DNA of 64,000 nt from Bacteroidota bacterium. Its GTDB lineage: Bacteria; Bacteroidota; Bacteroidia; Chitinophagales; Chitinophagaceae. The notes beneath the pieces are model-generated. The model made no database searches, was not told where the DNA came from, and worked only from the letters and a program-made list of their open reading frames with translations. The stretch's first letter is position 1, and each line of letters opens with the position of its first letter. Below are positions 1-9,516 of this stretch, piece after piece. The stretch lies in the NCBI GenBank assembly GCA_030706685.1, contig JAUZOA010000004.1, positions 62,001 to 126,000 on the forward strand, written 5' to 3'. The translations under genes were made by a program, and so were the position numbers.

Positions 1-1187
1 AATGGGTCATCTTTCGTTCCAATCGTGTGAGAAATGAGGCGATGGCCGTGAATGAAAAGTCAGGCGAAATCGTGCAGGTGACGGAAGGCGGGTATACAGG
101 CATGTTGAATGTCGCGCGCAAGTCCATGAAGTTATATTTCATGCGTTATCCCAACAGGGATACATCGCGCCGCAGGCCGGGTGATAGTACAAGGCGTCAA
201 AGCAGCGGGCCCATGCAAATCGTTGAAGTGGATCTTGCAAAATTGTTTGCAGACAGTAAAGCGGGAACATTGAAACCGGCTTCTGTATATCAACGGGTCT
301 GTGGCACCACATCGCCTGAATTGGATGCAGGGGGTGATATGGCTCTTGACGGAGCAGAAGACTGGGCTTATTTCCGTGTTGGTCGTACGGAAGCCGCTAA
401 ACATCTTGCGGCTGATACTAAAATTGAACCTGCATTTGGTCCGCGCAATATGGGTGCTGGTCCTGCTGGCATTGCCGGTATGAATATTAATACGGGTGAA
501 ATAAAATATGTTGTTTCTGTTCCTTTCCAGATCGGGCATATTCAAACAAATCCCTGGGTTCCCGGTGAAATTGTTTTTTGCTGGGAAACCGGTGGCAAGT
601 CGCCGCAGCGTACCTGGACTGTTATGGCCGATGGCACCGGATTGCGTCCCCTATATCCCGAATCGGAATATGAATGGGTAACACATGAAGCCGTTATCTC
701 ACGCGATGAAGTGGCGATTGCTATCATGGGGCATAGAAAAATTCCGGGAACAAATAATGCAGTTGTACCGGGAACCCCGGTGGAAGGAGCTAATCCCGGG
801 CAAGAAGCTGCCTGGGGACCTTCCGGCACAAGAGAGAAACCAACAGGGCTTGGCATTGTTAATCTTCGTACACGCGAGATGACTATTGTGGGACAAACTC
901 CCAGTGGCAGCGGGCTCTGGCATGTAAGCGGGTCGCCGGATGGCCGTTGGGCCGTTGGGGATGATTTTTCACGCAGCATTTATTTAATTGACCGGCATAC
1001 CAGAGAGATGATATTGCTCTCAACCGGTCACAAACCAACCGCGGCGGACCATCCCCACCCGACCATGAGCCCCGACGGAACAAAGATCGAGATTGAATCA
1101 GCGATGCTATCGGCGGATAACCGATCCATGAATATCTGTATCATTCCTGTACCGGAAGAATGGTTGAAGAGAACCTATAAAAATTGA
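1..1187 (+). CDS. Oligogalacturonide-lyase-like beta-propeller protein (PL22-like), 5' truncated
   Basis: The reading frame is open to the left edge (first full codon at position 3), so the N-terminus is missing. The protein has repeated propeller signatures such as SPDGRWAVGDD and HPHPTMSPDGTKIEIES. PL22 oligogalacturonide lyases are seven-bladed propellers that cleave unsaturated digalacturonate by beta-elimination and bind a metal through a His cluster. The HIQTNPW, THEAV and HPHPTMSPDG segments resemble that cluster, but this is from memory of the family, not an alignment. It is the first gene in a same-strand run of pectin enzymes, which fits a role in trimming oligogalacturonides. It could instead be a generic TolB/PD40-type propeller. 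Confidence 0.65.
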   Translation, partial: WVIFRSNRVRNEAMAVNEKSGEIVQVTEGGYTGMLNVARKSMKLYFMRYPNRDTSRRRPGDSTRRQSSGPMQIVEVDLAKLFADSKAGTLKPASVYQRVCGTTSPELDAGGDMALDGAEDWAYFRVGRTEAAKHLAADTKIEPAFGPRNMGAGPAGIAGMNINTGEIKYVVSVPFQIGHIQTNPWVPGEIVFCWETGGKSPQRTWTVMADGTGLRPLYPESEYEWVTHEAVISRDEVAIAIMGHRKIPGTNNAVVPGTPVEGANPGQEAAWGPSGTREKPTGLGIVNLRTREMTIVGQTPSGSGLWHVSGSPDGRWAVGDDFSRSIYLIDRHTREMILLSTGHKPTAADHPHPTMSPDGTKIEIESAMLSADNRSMNICIIPVPEEWLKRTYKN

Positions 1188-1293
1188 GATATGCTGATGA
1201 TTTTCCCATGAGTCCCTAAGAACAAGGAAGAAAACATTTTGCGGTTTTGTGGAATATACGTCAACTTATGATTTAAAAACCTGGCTAAATTAT

Positions 1294-2706
1294 ATGAAAA
1301 GAATAACCACGAGTATTACCCTATTCATCACCCTGCTGGCTGCAACTCACGCGCAAAAACTGGATTGGATCAGTAAGGTGGGCGCCAAGCAGTTCCCAGC
1401 CGGGAAGAAAGTATATAAAGTAAATGCGGTAACCGATACGTCAAAAGTGATTACGAAAGAGATACAGTCAGCTATTGATGAATGTTCTAAAAATGGCGGT
1501 GGCATTGTCACCTTTTCACCCGGCACTTATGTGATGGGCTCTATTTTCATCAAACCAGGCGTGCATCTTCAAATTGATAAGGGAGTGTTGCTGCTTGGAT
1601 CACGAAACTTTGACGACTACCCGGAAATTGATACAAGAATAGCCGGTCTTGAAATGAAATGGCCCGCTGCATTGATCAATGTGATGAATGCAACGAACGC
1701 GGCCGTAACCGGTGATGGCATCGTAAACGCCAGGGGAAAATTTTGCTGGGACAAATACTGGGCCATGCGAAAGGAATACGACCCGAAAGGTTTGCGCTGG
1801 GTAGTAGATTATGATGCCAAACGTGTAAGAACATTTCTTGTTCAGAATTCTTCGGATATAACATTAAAGGGGTTAACGTTTAAGAACGCTGGTTTCTGGA
1901 CGGTTCAATTATTATATTCCCATAACCTGACGGTTGACGGCGTTATTATAAAAAACAATGAAGATGGCAGCGGCCCGAGCACCGACGGTATTGATATAGA
2001 TTCATCCACCTGGATATTAGTTCAGAACTGTGATATTGATTGCAATGATGATAATTTTTGCCTGAAAGCCGGTCGTGACTGGGACGGGCTCCGCGTAAAT
2101 AAGCCAACGGAATATATTGTGATAAAAAAATGCCTGGCGAGAAGAGGGGCGGGGTTGGTGACATTAGGAAGTGAAACTTCGGGCGGTATCCGTCATGTAC
2201 TGGCCACGGATCTTGTAGCCAAACATACGGATAATGGGTTACGCATCAAATCTGCTACGACAAGAGGCGGTACGATAGAAGATATTTATTTCCAGAACAG
2301 CCGGTTGGATTCCGTTAAAAATGTTTTTCAATACAGCCTGAACTGGTACCCTGCTTACAGTTATTCCGAATTGCCCAAAGGATATACATATGAAACAATC
2401 CCGGCTCATTGGAAATCCCTGCTGCAGAAAGTCACTCCGCCTGAAAAAGGCATTCCTTACGCAAAGGATTTTTATATCAGCAACATAACAGCTACTCATT
2501 CAGGTAACGCGTTTGTGGCGGCGGGCCTGGAGCAATCATTGTTGACCAACTTTGTTTACAGCAATTGCAATATAGCATCGGTCAATCTCGGAACACTGGA
2601 GTTTACAAAAGACTGGAAGTTTAATAATATGGTATATACCGCGGTAAAAAAACAGCCGGCGCCACCCATAAAGGAAGGGGTAGAGAGTATTGAAAGACAA
2701 AAATAA
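1294..2706 (+). CDS. GH28 polygalacturonase / rhamnogalacturonan hydrolase family protein
   Basis: A 470-residue right-handed beta-helix glycosidase. The ATG at 1294 is chosen because it gives a clear signal peptide (MKRITTSITLF...THAQ); an upstream GTG at 1249 would bury it. Family motifs: TDGID (residues 230-234) in place of the NTD motif, the acidic pair D252-D253, and RIK (317-319). The third GH28 motif, normally G-H-G, reads G285-A286-G287, so the conserved histidine is absent. GH28 enzymes hydrolyse alpha-1,4-galacturonan or the GalA-Rha bond of rhamnogalacturonan I by inversion. The GH2 gene follows 10 bp downstream in the same operon. Exo- versus endo-action cannot be told from the sequence. 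Confidence 0.88.
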   Translation: MKRITTSITLFITLLAATHAQKLDWISKVGAKQFPAGKKVYKVNAVTDTSKVITKEIQSAIDECSKNGGGIVTFSPGTYVMGSIFIKPGVHLQIDKGVLLLGSRNFDDYPEIDTRIAGLEMKWPAALINVMNATNAAVTGDGIVNARGKFCWDKYWAMRKEYDPKGLRWVVDYDAKRVRTFLVQNSSDITLKGLTFKNAGFWTVQLLYSHNLTVDGVIIKNNEDGSGPSTDGIDIDSSTWILVQNCDIDCNDDNFCLKAGRDWDGLRVNKPTEYIVIKKCLARRGAGLVTLGSETSGGIRHVLATDLVAKHTDNGLRIKSATTRGGTIEDIYFQNSRLDSVKNVFQYSLNWYPAYSYSELPKGYTYETIPAHWKSLLQKVTPPEKGIPYAKDFYISNITATHSGNAFVAAGLEQSLLTNFVYSNCNIASVNLGTLEFTKDWKFNNMVYTAVKKQPAPPIKEGVESIERQK

Positions 2707-2716
2707 TGATAGCTTA

Positions 2717-5692
2717 ATGGGAAAATCATTAGCGTGGGCCGTCATAAGTATAGGCATGTTCCTCCATGCCGGGGCGCAACCATTTGACAGCCCAAGGATA
2801 AAATACAATTTCAACCCCGGCTGGAAGATGATGACCGGTGATGATGCCAACGCGTCAGCCGTGCAATATGATGATGCCAGGTGGAAAGATATCACCCTGC
2901 CTCATGCTTTTAATGAAGACGATGCTTTTAAAAAATCCATTGCTGAGCTTACGACCGGTATTGCCTGGTACCGGAAACATTTTATCATTCCTCTTGCCAG
3001 GAAAGGTCAAAAAGTTTTTCTTGAATTTGAAGGGATAAGACAAGCGGGGGAATTTTTCCTGAATGGCAAATCAATCGGGATCAGTGAAAATGGCGTCATG
3101 GCTTTTGGGTTTGACATAAGCAATGAGGTAAAATTCGGTGAAGACAATGTGCTCGCTGCCCGGATCGATAATTCATGGGATTATCATGAAAAAGCTACCA
3201 ATAGCCCGTTTCAATGGAATGACAGAAATTTTTACGCCAATTACGGAGGCATCAATAAAAACGTGTATCTGCATATTACGGATAAATTGTACCAGACCCT
3301 TCCTTTATATGCCGATCTGAAGACGACTGGAGTTTATATCTACGCAAAAGAATTTGATATAACGGGTAAATCGGCATTTATTACTGCTGAAACACAAGTA
3401 AGAAATGAATATGCTGTTGCCAGGGATTTTGACTATAGCGTGATTATTGAAGATGCAGTGACAGGGAAAAGGATCGAGGCAATAAATGGCGGAAAGCAGA
3501 AATTGGAAGCGGGAGAAACAAGAGTGCTAACAGCAGGTTCAAGGGTAAGCGGGCTTAATTTCTGGAGCTGGGGTTACGGTTATTTATATAATATATATAC
3601 TGTCCTGCGTGCCGGTGATAAAATAATGGATGTGATGAAAACCACGACGGGGTTTCGCAAGACTTCATTTGAAAACGGAATGTTGCACCTGAATGAGAGG
3701 GTAATGCAGGTGAAAGGTTATGGCCAGCGTACCACTAATGAATGGCCGGCCATCGGTTTATCCGTTCCTGCCTGGATGAGCGATTACAGTAATCATTTGA
3801 TGGTGGAGGGTAATGCCAGCCTTGTACGATGGATGCACGTGACGCCCTGGAAACAGGATGTCGAAAGTTGTGACCGGGTTGGTTTAATGGAGGCGATGCC
3901 GGCCGGTGATTCTGAAAAAGACCCCGATGGAAGAAGATGGGAGCAGCGAACCGAAGTAATGAGAGAGGCTATCATTTATAACCGGAATAACCCAAGTATC
4001 ATTTTTTATGAATGTGGTAATAAAGGCATCAGCGAAGAACATATGCTCGCTATGAAAAAGATAAGAGATGAATATGATCCTTATGGCGGGCGGGCGATCG
4101 GTTGCCGGGAGATGCTGGACAGCAAGACTGCTGAATACGGAGGAGAGATGTTGTATATCAATAAAAGCTCAACCAAACCGCTTTGGTCAATGGAATACAG
4201 CCGGGACGAAGGTTTGCGGAAATACTGGGATGAATATTCGCCGCCTTATCACAGAGAAGGGGACGGACCTTTATACCGGGGCGAAGATGCCAGCGCTTAT
4301 AATCATAACCAGGATGCGCAGGCTATCGAAGATGTTGTAAGATGGTATGAATACTGGCATGAAAGACCCGGAACAGGCCAGCGTGTGAATGATGGGGGTG
4401 TAAATATTATTTTTTCCGAAAGCAATACGCATTACCGCGGCGCTGAGAATTACCGTCGAAGCGGCGAAGTAGATGCTTTGCGTATTCCCAAAGATGGTTT
4501 TTATGCCAACCAGGTAATGTGGGATGGCTGGGTGGATATTGAAAAACCGCGTATTCATATTATCGGGCATTGGAATTATAAAGAAGGAGTAACAAAAAAT
4601 GTATATGTTGTTTCCAGTGCGGATAAGGTTGAGTTGTTTTTGAATGGCAAGTCGCTTGGTTTTGGGGAGCAGCGCAACCGCTTCTTGTATACTTTTAAAA
4701 ATATTGCCTGGCATCCCGGGATAATTACAGCAATGGGATACGATAATAACGGCAAAAAGATATGCGAGGCCAAACATGAAACAGCCGGCGAGCCGGCTAC
4801 TATACGCCTAACAGAGATTAAATCCCCGAAAGGATTTATGGCTGATGGAGCAGACCTGGCCCTGATTGAAGTGGAAGTGACCGATGCAAAAGGTAATCGT
4901 TGCCCGACCGCGCTCAATATGATCAATTTTGAACTGACAGGTCCGGCTGAATGGCGAGGGGGTATGGCACAGGGTCCGGGAAATTTTATTCTCTCCAAAA
5001 CTCTTCCTGTGGAATGTGGTGTGAACAGGATACTGATCCGTTCCACTACGAAAGCAGGGAATATTGTCATAAAAGCCAGTGCAGATGGTTTGAAAGGCGC
5101 GGATCTTTCCATTATTTCAAAACCTTTTATGAATAAAGACGGGTTGGCAGTACAAATGCCGGATGATAACCTCCAGCCTTATTTGCAAAGGGGGGCTGCT
5201 CCTGCCGGGCCATCGTACAAGCCATCGCGTATTGCACTGAAAGTAATCGCCGTCAAAGCAGGAGCTAATAACAATAAAGCAGCCGCCAGCTATGACGATA
5301 ATGAAACAACGGACTGGGTAAATGACGGGCAGCTTGCTACCGCATGGATCGAGTATGAATTGGAAAAGGCCGCGCCGGTAAGTGAAGTGACATTAAAGCT
5401 GAACAATTTCAGGACAAGAATCTATCCCATCAGGATTTCCGTGGATGGTAAAGAAGTTTTCAGGGATACAACAACAAGGAATCTTGGTTATTTTACTGCC
5501 AGCTTTAAACCCACCAACGGGAAAAAAATAAGAATTGAATTGTATAAGGCAAATGGCGTGAAAGAAGATAATGCAACAGAAGTGAATGGAAAGAAGCTGG
5601 ATGACGGTGTAAGCAGGAATGATGCGAATGCGAGGGGGACATTCAGTATTATTGAGGCGGAAGTATATGAGAGAGCGAATGGTGAGTGGTGA
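2717..5692 (+). CDS. Large multidomain GH2 glycoside hydrolase (beta-galactosidase-type), secreted
   Basis: The start at 2717 (MGKSLAWAVISIGMF...GAQ signal peptide) is preferred over a TTG at 2690 that overlaps the GH28 stop. Order of domains: GH2 sugar-binding jelly roll (about 25-185), Ig-like linker, TIM barrel (about 320-620), a DUF4982-like segment (KVELFLNGKSLGFG), an Ig/invasin-like domain, and a C-terminal discoidin-like domain (NDGQLATAWIEYEL). The nucleophile is probably E493 in WSMEYSR. At the acid/base site the usual NE is N435-K436, preceded by E432 (FYECGNKG), as in a divergent GH2 subgroup. Pectin operon context suggests action on galactose- or uronate-bearing side chains of rhamnogalacturonan I. 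Substrate not predictable from sequence alone. Confidence 0.82.
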   Translation: MGKSLAWAVISIGMFLHAGAQPFDSPRIKYNFNPGWKMMTGDDANASAVQYDDARWKDITLPHAFNEDDAFKKSIAELTTGIAWYRKHFIIPLARKGQKVFLEFEGIRQAGEFFLNGKSIGISENGVMAFGFDISNEVKFGEDNVLAARIDNSWDYHEKATNSPFQWNDRNFYANYGGINKNVYLHITDKLYQTLPLYADLKTTGVYIYAKEFDITGKSAFITAETQVRNEYAVARDFDYSVIIEDAVTGKRIEAINGGKQKLEAGETRVLTAGSRVSGLNFWSWGYGYLYNIYTVLRAGDKIMDVMKTTTGFRKTSFENGMLHLNERVMQVKGYGQRTTNEWPAIGLSVPAWMSDYSNHLMVEGNASLVRWMHVTPWKQDVESCDRVGLMEAMPAGDSEKDPDGRRWEQRTEVMREAIIYNRNNPSIIFYECGNKGISEEHMLAMKKIRDEYDPYGGRAIGCREMLDSKTAEYGGEMLYINKSSTKPLWSMEYSRDEGLRKYWDEYSPPYHREGDGPLYRGEDASAYNHNQDAQAIEDVVRWYEYWHERPGTGQRVNDGGVNIIFSESNTHYRGAENYRRSGEVDALRIPKDGFYANQVMWDGWVDIEKPRIHIIGHWNYKEGVTKNVYVVSSADKVELFLNGKSLGFGEQRNRFLYTFKNIAWHPGIITAMGYDNNGKKICEAKHETAGEPATIRLTEIKSPKGFMADGADLALIEVEVTDAKGNRCPTALNMINFELTGPAEWRGGMAQGPGNFILSKTLPVECGVNRILIRSTTKAGNIVIKASADGLKGADLSIISKPFMNKDGLAVQMPDDNLQPYLQRGAAPAGPSYKPSRIALKVIAVKAGANNNKAAASYDDNETTDWVNDGQLATAWIEYELEKAAPVSEVTLKLNNFRTRIYPIRISVDGKEVFRDTTTRNLGYFTASFKPTNGKKIRIELYKANGVKEDNATEVNGKKLDDGVSRNDANARGTFSIIEAEVYERANGEW

Positions 5693-5706
5693 ATGGTGAG
5701 TGATGG
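5681..5706 (+). repeat. GTGAATGGTGAGTG-type degenerate direct repeat over a stop codon
   Basis: Alternating GGTGAGT and GGTGAAT words run across the stop codon of the GH2 gene. The same wording recurs at 13622-13680, directly after another stop codon. It looks like a dispersed low-complexity intergenic repeat rather than coding sequence. Confidence 0.5.
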
Positions 5707-5783
5707 ATAAAGAACAAAAGTTGACCCCGGCTTCCTATAAAATTCCGGCGGGTGAGCCTGTAACATAATTATAAATATCAAAC

Positions 5784-6560
5784 ATGAAAACAATTAAGTT
5801 TTTATTGATCATTGCGCTGGTTAGCGTGGCTTTTACGCAAGTACAACACAAGCCGGTTTTATATATCATTGGGGATTCCACGGTCCGCAATGGCGATGGA
5901 ACCGGGAGAAACGGCCAGGTAGGCTGGGGCAGCGTCATCGGCGTTCATTTTGATAGTTCAAAGATCACTGTACTCAACCTCGCAATCGGTGGCAGGAGCA
6001 GCCGGACATTCATCACCGACGGACGATGGGATAAAATACTGGAGACATTGCAGAAAGATGATTTCGTGATCATGCAGTTTGGTCATAATGATTCGGGGAA
6101 ACTGGATGATACAGCAAGGGCAAGAGGAACGATAAAAGGCATAGGACCGGATAGCGTGGAAATCTATAACCCGATCCGTAAAATGAAAGAAGTAGTGCAT
6201 ACCTATGGCTGGTACATGCGCAAATACGCGAATGACACCAAAGCAAAGGGCGCTGTACCTATCATCTGCTCACCCATACCAAGAAATGACTGGAGAGATG
6301 GAAAAATAATCCCTACAGAATATACCGGTTGGGCAAAGCAGGTGGCCGGGGAGACCGGGACTTATTATATTGACCTGAATGAGAGGATAGCCGCGACTTA
6401 CGAACAGATGGATACGGCAAAAGTGAGAAGTTTTTTTCCGGCCGATCATACGCATACCAACAAAGAAGGCGCTATATTGAATGCGCAAAAAGTAGTGGAC
6501 GGGATAAAAGACCTGAAAAAATGTGAGTTGAAAAAGTACCTGAATCAGGGTCAGGGTTGA
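5784..6560 (+). CDS. Rhamnogalacturonan acetylesterase (SGNH hydrolase, CE12-like)
   Basis: A 258-residue secreted esterase with signal peptide MKTIKFLLIIALVSVAFTQ. The four SGNH blocks are visible: GDST (block I, nucleophile S32), the Gly of NLAIGGRSSRTF (block II), QFGHND (block III) and DHTHTN (block V, catalytic Asp-His). CE12 enzymes remove acetyl groups from GalA of the rhamnogalacturonan backbone, opening it for lyases and hydrolases. The length is normal for the family. It lies between two GH2 genes in the pectin operon, separated by 91 bp upstream and 37 bp downstream. Confidence 0.9.
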   Translation: MKTIKFLLIIALVSVAFTQVQHKPVLYIIGDSTVRNGDGTGRNGQVGWGSVIGVHFDSSKITVLNLAIGGRSSRTFITDGRWDKILETLQKDDFVIMQFGHNDSGKLDDTARARGTIKGIGPDSVEIYNPIRKMKEVVHTYGWYMRKYANDTKAKGAVPIICSPIPRNDWRDGKIIPTEYTGWAKQVAGETGTYYIDLNERIAATYEQMDTAKVRSFFPADHTHTNKEGAILNAQKVVDGIKDLKKCELKKYLNQGQG

Positions 6561-6597
6561 ATGAATCATTTATCTTGCCCCGGGTTCAATAAGGCTA

Positions 6598-9516
6598 ATG
6601 GAAATATTAAAATCACTATATGTTCACAGGGGCAAAGTTTTTTTCTTCTTCCTGTTTGCTGCATTCGCTTTAACCGCTCCTGCGCAAACCATCCCGCTTG
6701 CCGGTAAGTGGTTATTTAAAATTGACAGGACAGATGCGGGTATAAAGGAACAATGGTTTAATAAAAAATTGGACGATGAAATACTATTACCCGGCTCCAT
6801 GCTGCAAAATGGAAAGGGAGATGAAGTGACATTGCAAACGCCATGGACAGGAAGTATTTACGACAGCAGTTGGTTTTTTAATCCGCGGTTCGCGAAATAC
6901 CGCCAACCCGGCAACCTGAAGTTTCCCTTCTGGCTTACGCCTTCCAAATATTATGTGGGAGCGGCCTGGTATCAAAAGGAAGTTGTTATTCCATCTTCCT
7001 GGAAAGGACAGCATATTAATTTGTTTTTGGAAAGATGCCATACGGAAACCATGGTATGGGTGGATGGCGAAAAAACGGGTATGCAAAACAGTATGGTCGC
7101 GCCACATGAGTATGACTTGTCTTCTTTGTTACTGCCGGGTAAACATGTTATCACGATAAGGGTTGACAACAGGATAAAAGAGATTAATGTAGGACCGGAT
7201 AGTCATAGCCTGACGGATCATACACAGGGCAACTGGAATGGTATTGTTGGCAGAATGGAACTGGTTGCCACTTCGCCGGTTTATATTGATAATATCCAGG
7301 TTTACCCGGATATAAAGAACAAAGCGGCTACTGTTAAATTGGTAATAAAAGGTAAGATCACCGGAATCTCCCGGATGAAGCTGACCGCCAGGAGTTTTAA
7401 TTCTGCCCGGCGTCATGTTGTTAAGCCTGTTACTGTCTTCCTGGCGCCTCAGCAAAGAGATACCATTGAATTGCCTTTGCCAATGGGCAACCCGGTATTG
7501 CTATGGGATGAGTTTGACCCTGCTTTATACAGGCTAACTGTGACTTTTGAAACTGCTGACGGAAAAAAGAGTGAAAGGACTGTTCAGTTCGGGATGAGGG
7601 AGTTTACCATCAACCGGACTCAATTTGCAGTGAATGGAAGAACTATTTCACTGCGGGGAACTTTGAATTGCTGCGAATTTCCTCTTACCGGTTACGCGCC
7701 TATGGATGTCGATTCATGGGTAAAAATTTTCAAAGCGGCAAAAGACCATGGGTTGAATCATATGCGTTTTCATTCATGGTGCCCTCCTGAAGCGGCTTTT
7801 ATTGCCGCGGATATAGTGGGATTCTATTTGCAACCTGAAGGACCGACATGGCCCAATCATGGGGTTTCTCTAGGAGATAATAAGCCCATTGATCAATTCA
7901 TCTATGATGAAACGAACCGCATGGAAAGGTTTTATGGCAATTATGCATCTTATTGCATGCTGGCTGCCGGTAATGAGCCTGCCGGAAAGAACCAGGCTGT
8001 TTACCTGGCTTCATTTGTTAAGTACTGGCAATCGAAAGATAGTCGTCGCGTTTACACAGGTGCATCCGTTGCCATGAGTTGGCCATTGGTTCCCGAAAAT
8101 GAATACATGGTAAAGTCAGGGTCAAGAGGTTTGAACTGGAAAGATGTGCCACCGGAAAGTGAATCGGATTATCGTGCTGCTATTGAAAAATTCAACCTGC
8201 CTTACGTAACGCATGAAATGGGCCAGTGGTGCGCATTCCCTGACTTTGAAGAAATAAAAAAATATACAGGTGTTTACAAAGCCAGGAATTTTGAATTGTT
8301 CCAGGAAGATCTTAACGACCGGGGCATGGGCGACGAGGCCGGGAAATTTCATCTTGCGTCGGGACGCCTGCAGGTGCTGTGTTATAAAAACGAAATAGAA
8401 AAGTCATTAAGGACAGAAGGGCTTGCCGGGTTTCAATTACTGGGCTTGCAGGATTTTCCCGGCCAGGGTACGGCCTTAGTGGGAACCATGAATGATTTCT
8501 GGGAGAATAAGCAGTATATCACAACAAAAGAATTCAACAGCTTTTGCAATGCAACGGTTCCCCTGCTAAGAACAGGCAAATTTATTTATACTAATGCTGA
8601 ATCCTTTAGTGGCGCTATTGAAATATATCATTATGGAAAAACTTCTTTGAATGATGCGACAATATCCTGGAGGATAAAAGACCCGGATGGAAATATTATT
8701 AGTGAAGGGTTACTCGGCCCCATGAATATTATTACCGGCAAAAATACCTTCGCCGGTAATATCCGGTTTGATCTTTCCCCTGTTACGCATGCGTCGCAAT
8801 TGACCATTGAAGCAGGTATTCAAAACACGGGGTTTATCAACCACTGGAATATCTGGGTGTATCCCGCGAAACCTCCTGTTCTTACCAATGATATTTATTA
8901 TACTACTGAGCTGGATGAAAAAACTGAAGACGTTTTAAGCAGGGGCGGTAAGGTTTTTTTAAATATCGCCGGCAAAGTGGTAAAAGGAAAAGAAGTCAGT
9001 CAAACTTTCCTGCCGGTATTCTGGAATACATCCTGGTTCAAGATGCGCCCTCCTCATACACTCGGGATCGTATTAAATGAGAAGCATCCTGCTTTTGCCA
9101 ATTTCCCCACTTCCTATCATAGTGACCTGCAATGGTGGGAGATCGTCAACAAATCGCAGGTCATGCACCTGGAAGATTTCCCCGGCAATTTCCGTCCACT
9201 GGTTCAACCGATAGATACATGGTTTATGAACAGGAGGCTGGCATTATTATTTGAAGCAAAAGCCGGTAATGGAAAAATCATCGTCAGCAGCGCTGATCTT
9301 TCCGATACTACCGGCAAAGGGCCGGCCGCGAGACAATTGTTTTACAGCTTAAAGAATTATATGCAGAGCGATAATTTTAATCCTTCAACAGCGATTGATA
9401 TCTCATTAATAAAAGACCTTTTGCAAACGCCCTCCCGGTTTGTTTTTGATGCTTATACAAAAGACAGCCCGGATGAACTCAAGCCCAAAACGAACACTGC
9501 TAATCCCAGACAATGA
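6598..9516 (+). CDS. GH2-family glycoside hydrolase, secreted
   Basis: A 972-residue protein with an N-terminal signal segment (FFFFLFAAFALTAPAQ). It has a GH2 sugar-binding domain (about 30-220), an Ig-like domain (about 230-330) and a catalytic TIM barrel (about 340-620). Acid/base E460 (AAGNEPAG) and nucleophile E540 (VTHEMGQW) are both present, unlike the other GH2 in this operon. The C-terminal 350 residues hold further beta-rich domains and a glutamine-amidotransferase-like region of unclear role. The family acts on beta-galactosides, beta-glucuronides, beta-galacturonides or related bonds; the pectin context fits rhamnogalacturonan side chains. The stop overlaps the next start by 4 bp, implying translational coupling. 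Confidence 0.8.
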   Translation: MEILKSLYVHRGKVFFFFLFAAFALTAPAQTIPLAGKWLFKIDRTDAGIKEQWFNKKLDDEILLPGSMLQNGKGDEVTLQTPWTGSIYDSSWFFNPRFAKYRQPGNLKFPFWLTPSKYYVGAAWYQKEVVIPSSWKGQHINLFLERCHTETMVWVDGEKTGMQNSMVAPHEYDLSSLLLPGKHVITIRVDNRIKEINVGPDSHSLTDHTQGNWNGIVGRMELVATSPVYIDNIQVYPDIKNKAATVKLVIKGKITGISRMKLTARSFNSARRHVVKPVTVFLAPQQRDTIELPLPMGNPVLLWDEFDPALYRLTVTFETADGKKSERTVQFGMREFTINRTQFAVNGRTISLRGTLNCCEFPLTGYAPMDVDSWVKIFKAAKDHGLNHMRFHSWCPPEAAFIAADIVGFYLQPEGPTWPNHGVSLGDNKPIDQFIYDETNRMERFYGNYASYCMLAAGNEPAGKNQAVYLASFVKYWQSKDSRRVYTGASVAMSWPLVPENEYMVKSGSRGLNWKDVPPESESDYRAAIEKFNLPYVTHEMGQWCAFPDFEEIKKYTGVYKARNFELFQEDLNDRGMGDEAGKFHLASGRLQVLCYKNEIEKSLRTEGLAGFQLLGLQDFPGQGTALVGTMNDFWENKQYITTKEFNSFCNATVPLLRTGKFIYTNAESFSGAIEIYHYGKTSLNDATISWRIKDPDGNIISEGLLGPMNIITGKNTFAGNIRFDLSPVTHASQLTIEAGIQNTGFINHWNIWVYPAKPPVLTNDIYYTTELDEKTEDVLSRGGKVFLNIAGKVVKGKEVSQTFLPVFWNTSWFKMRPPHTLGIVLNEKHPAFANFPTSYHSDLQWWEIVNKSQVMHLEDFPGNFRPLVQPIDTWFMNRRLALLFEAKAGNGKIIVSSADLSDTTGKGPAARQLFYSLKNYMQSDNFNPSTAIDISLIKDLLQTPSRFVFDAYTKDSPDELKPKTNTANPRQ

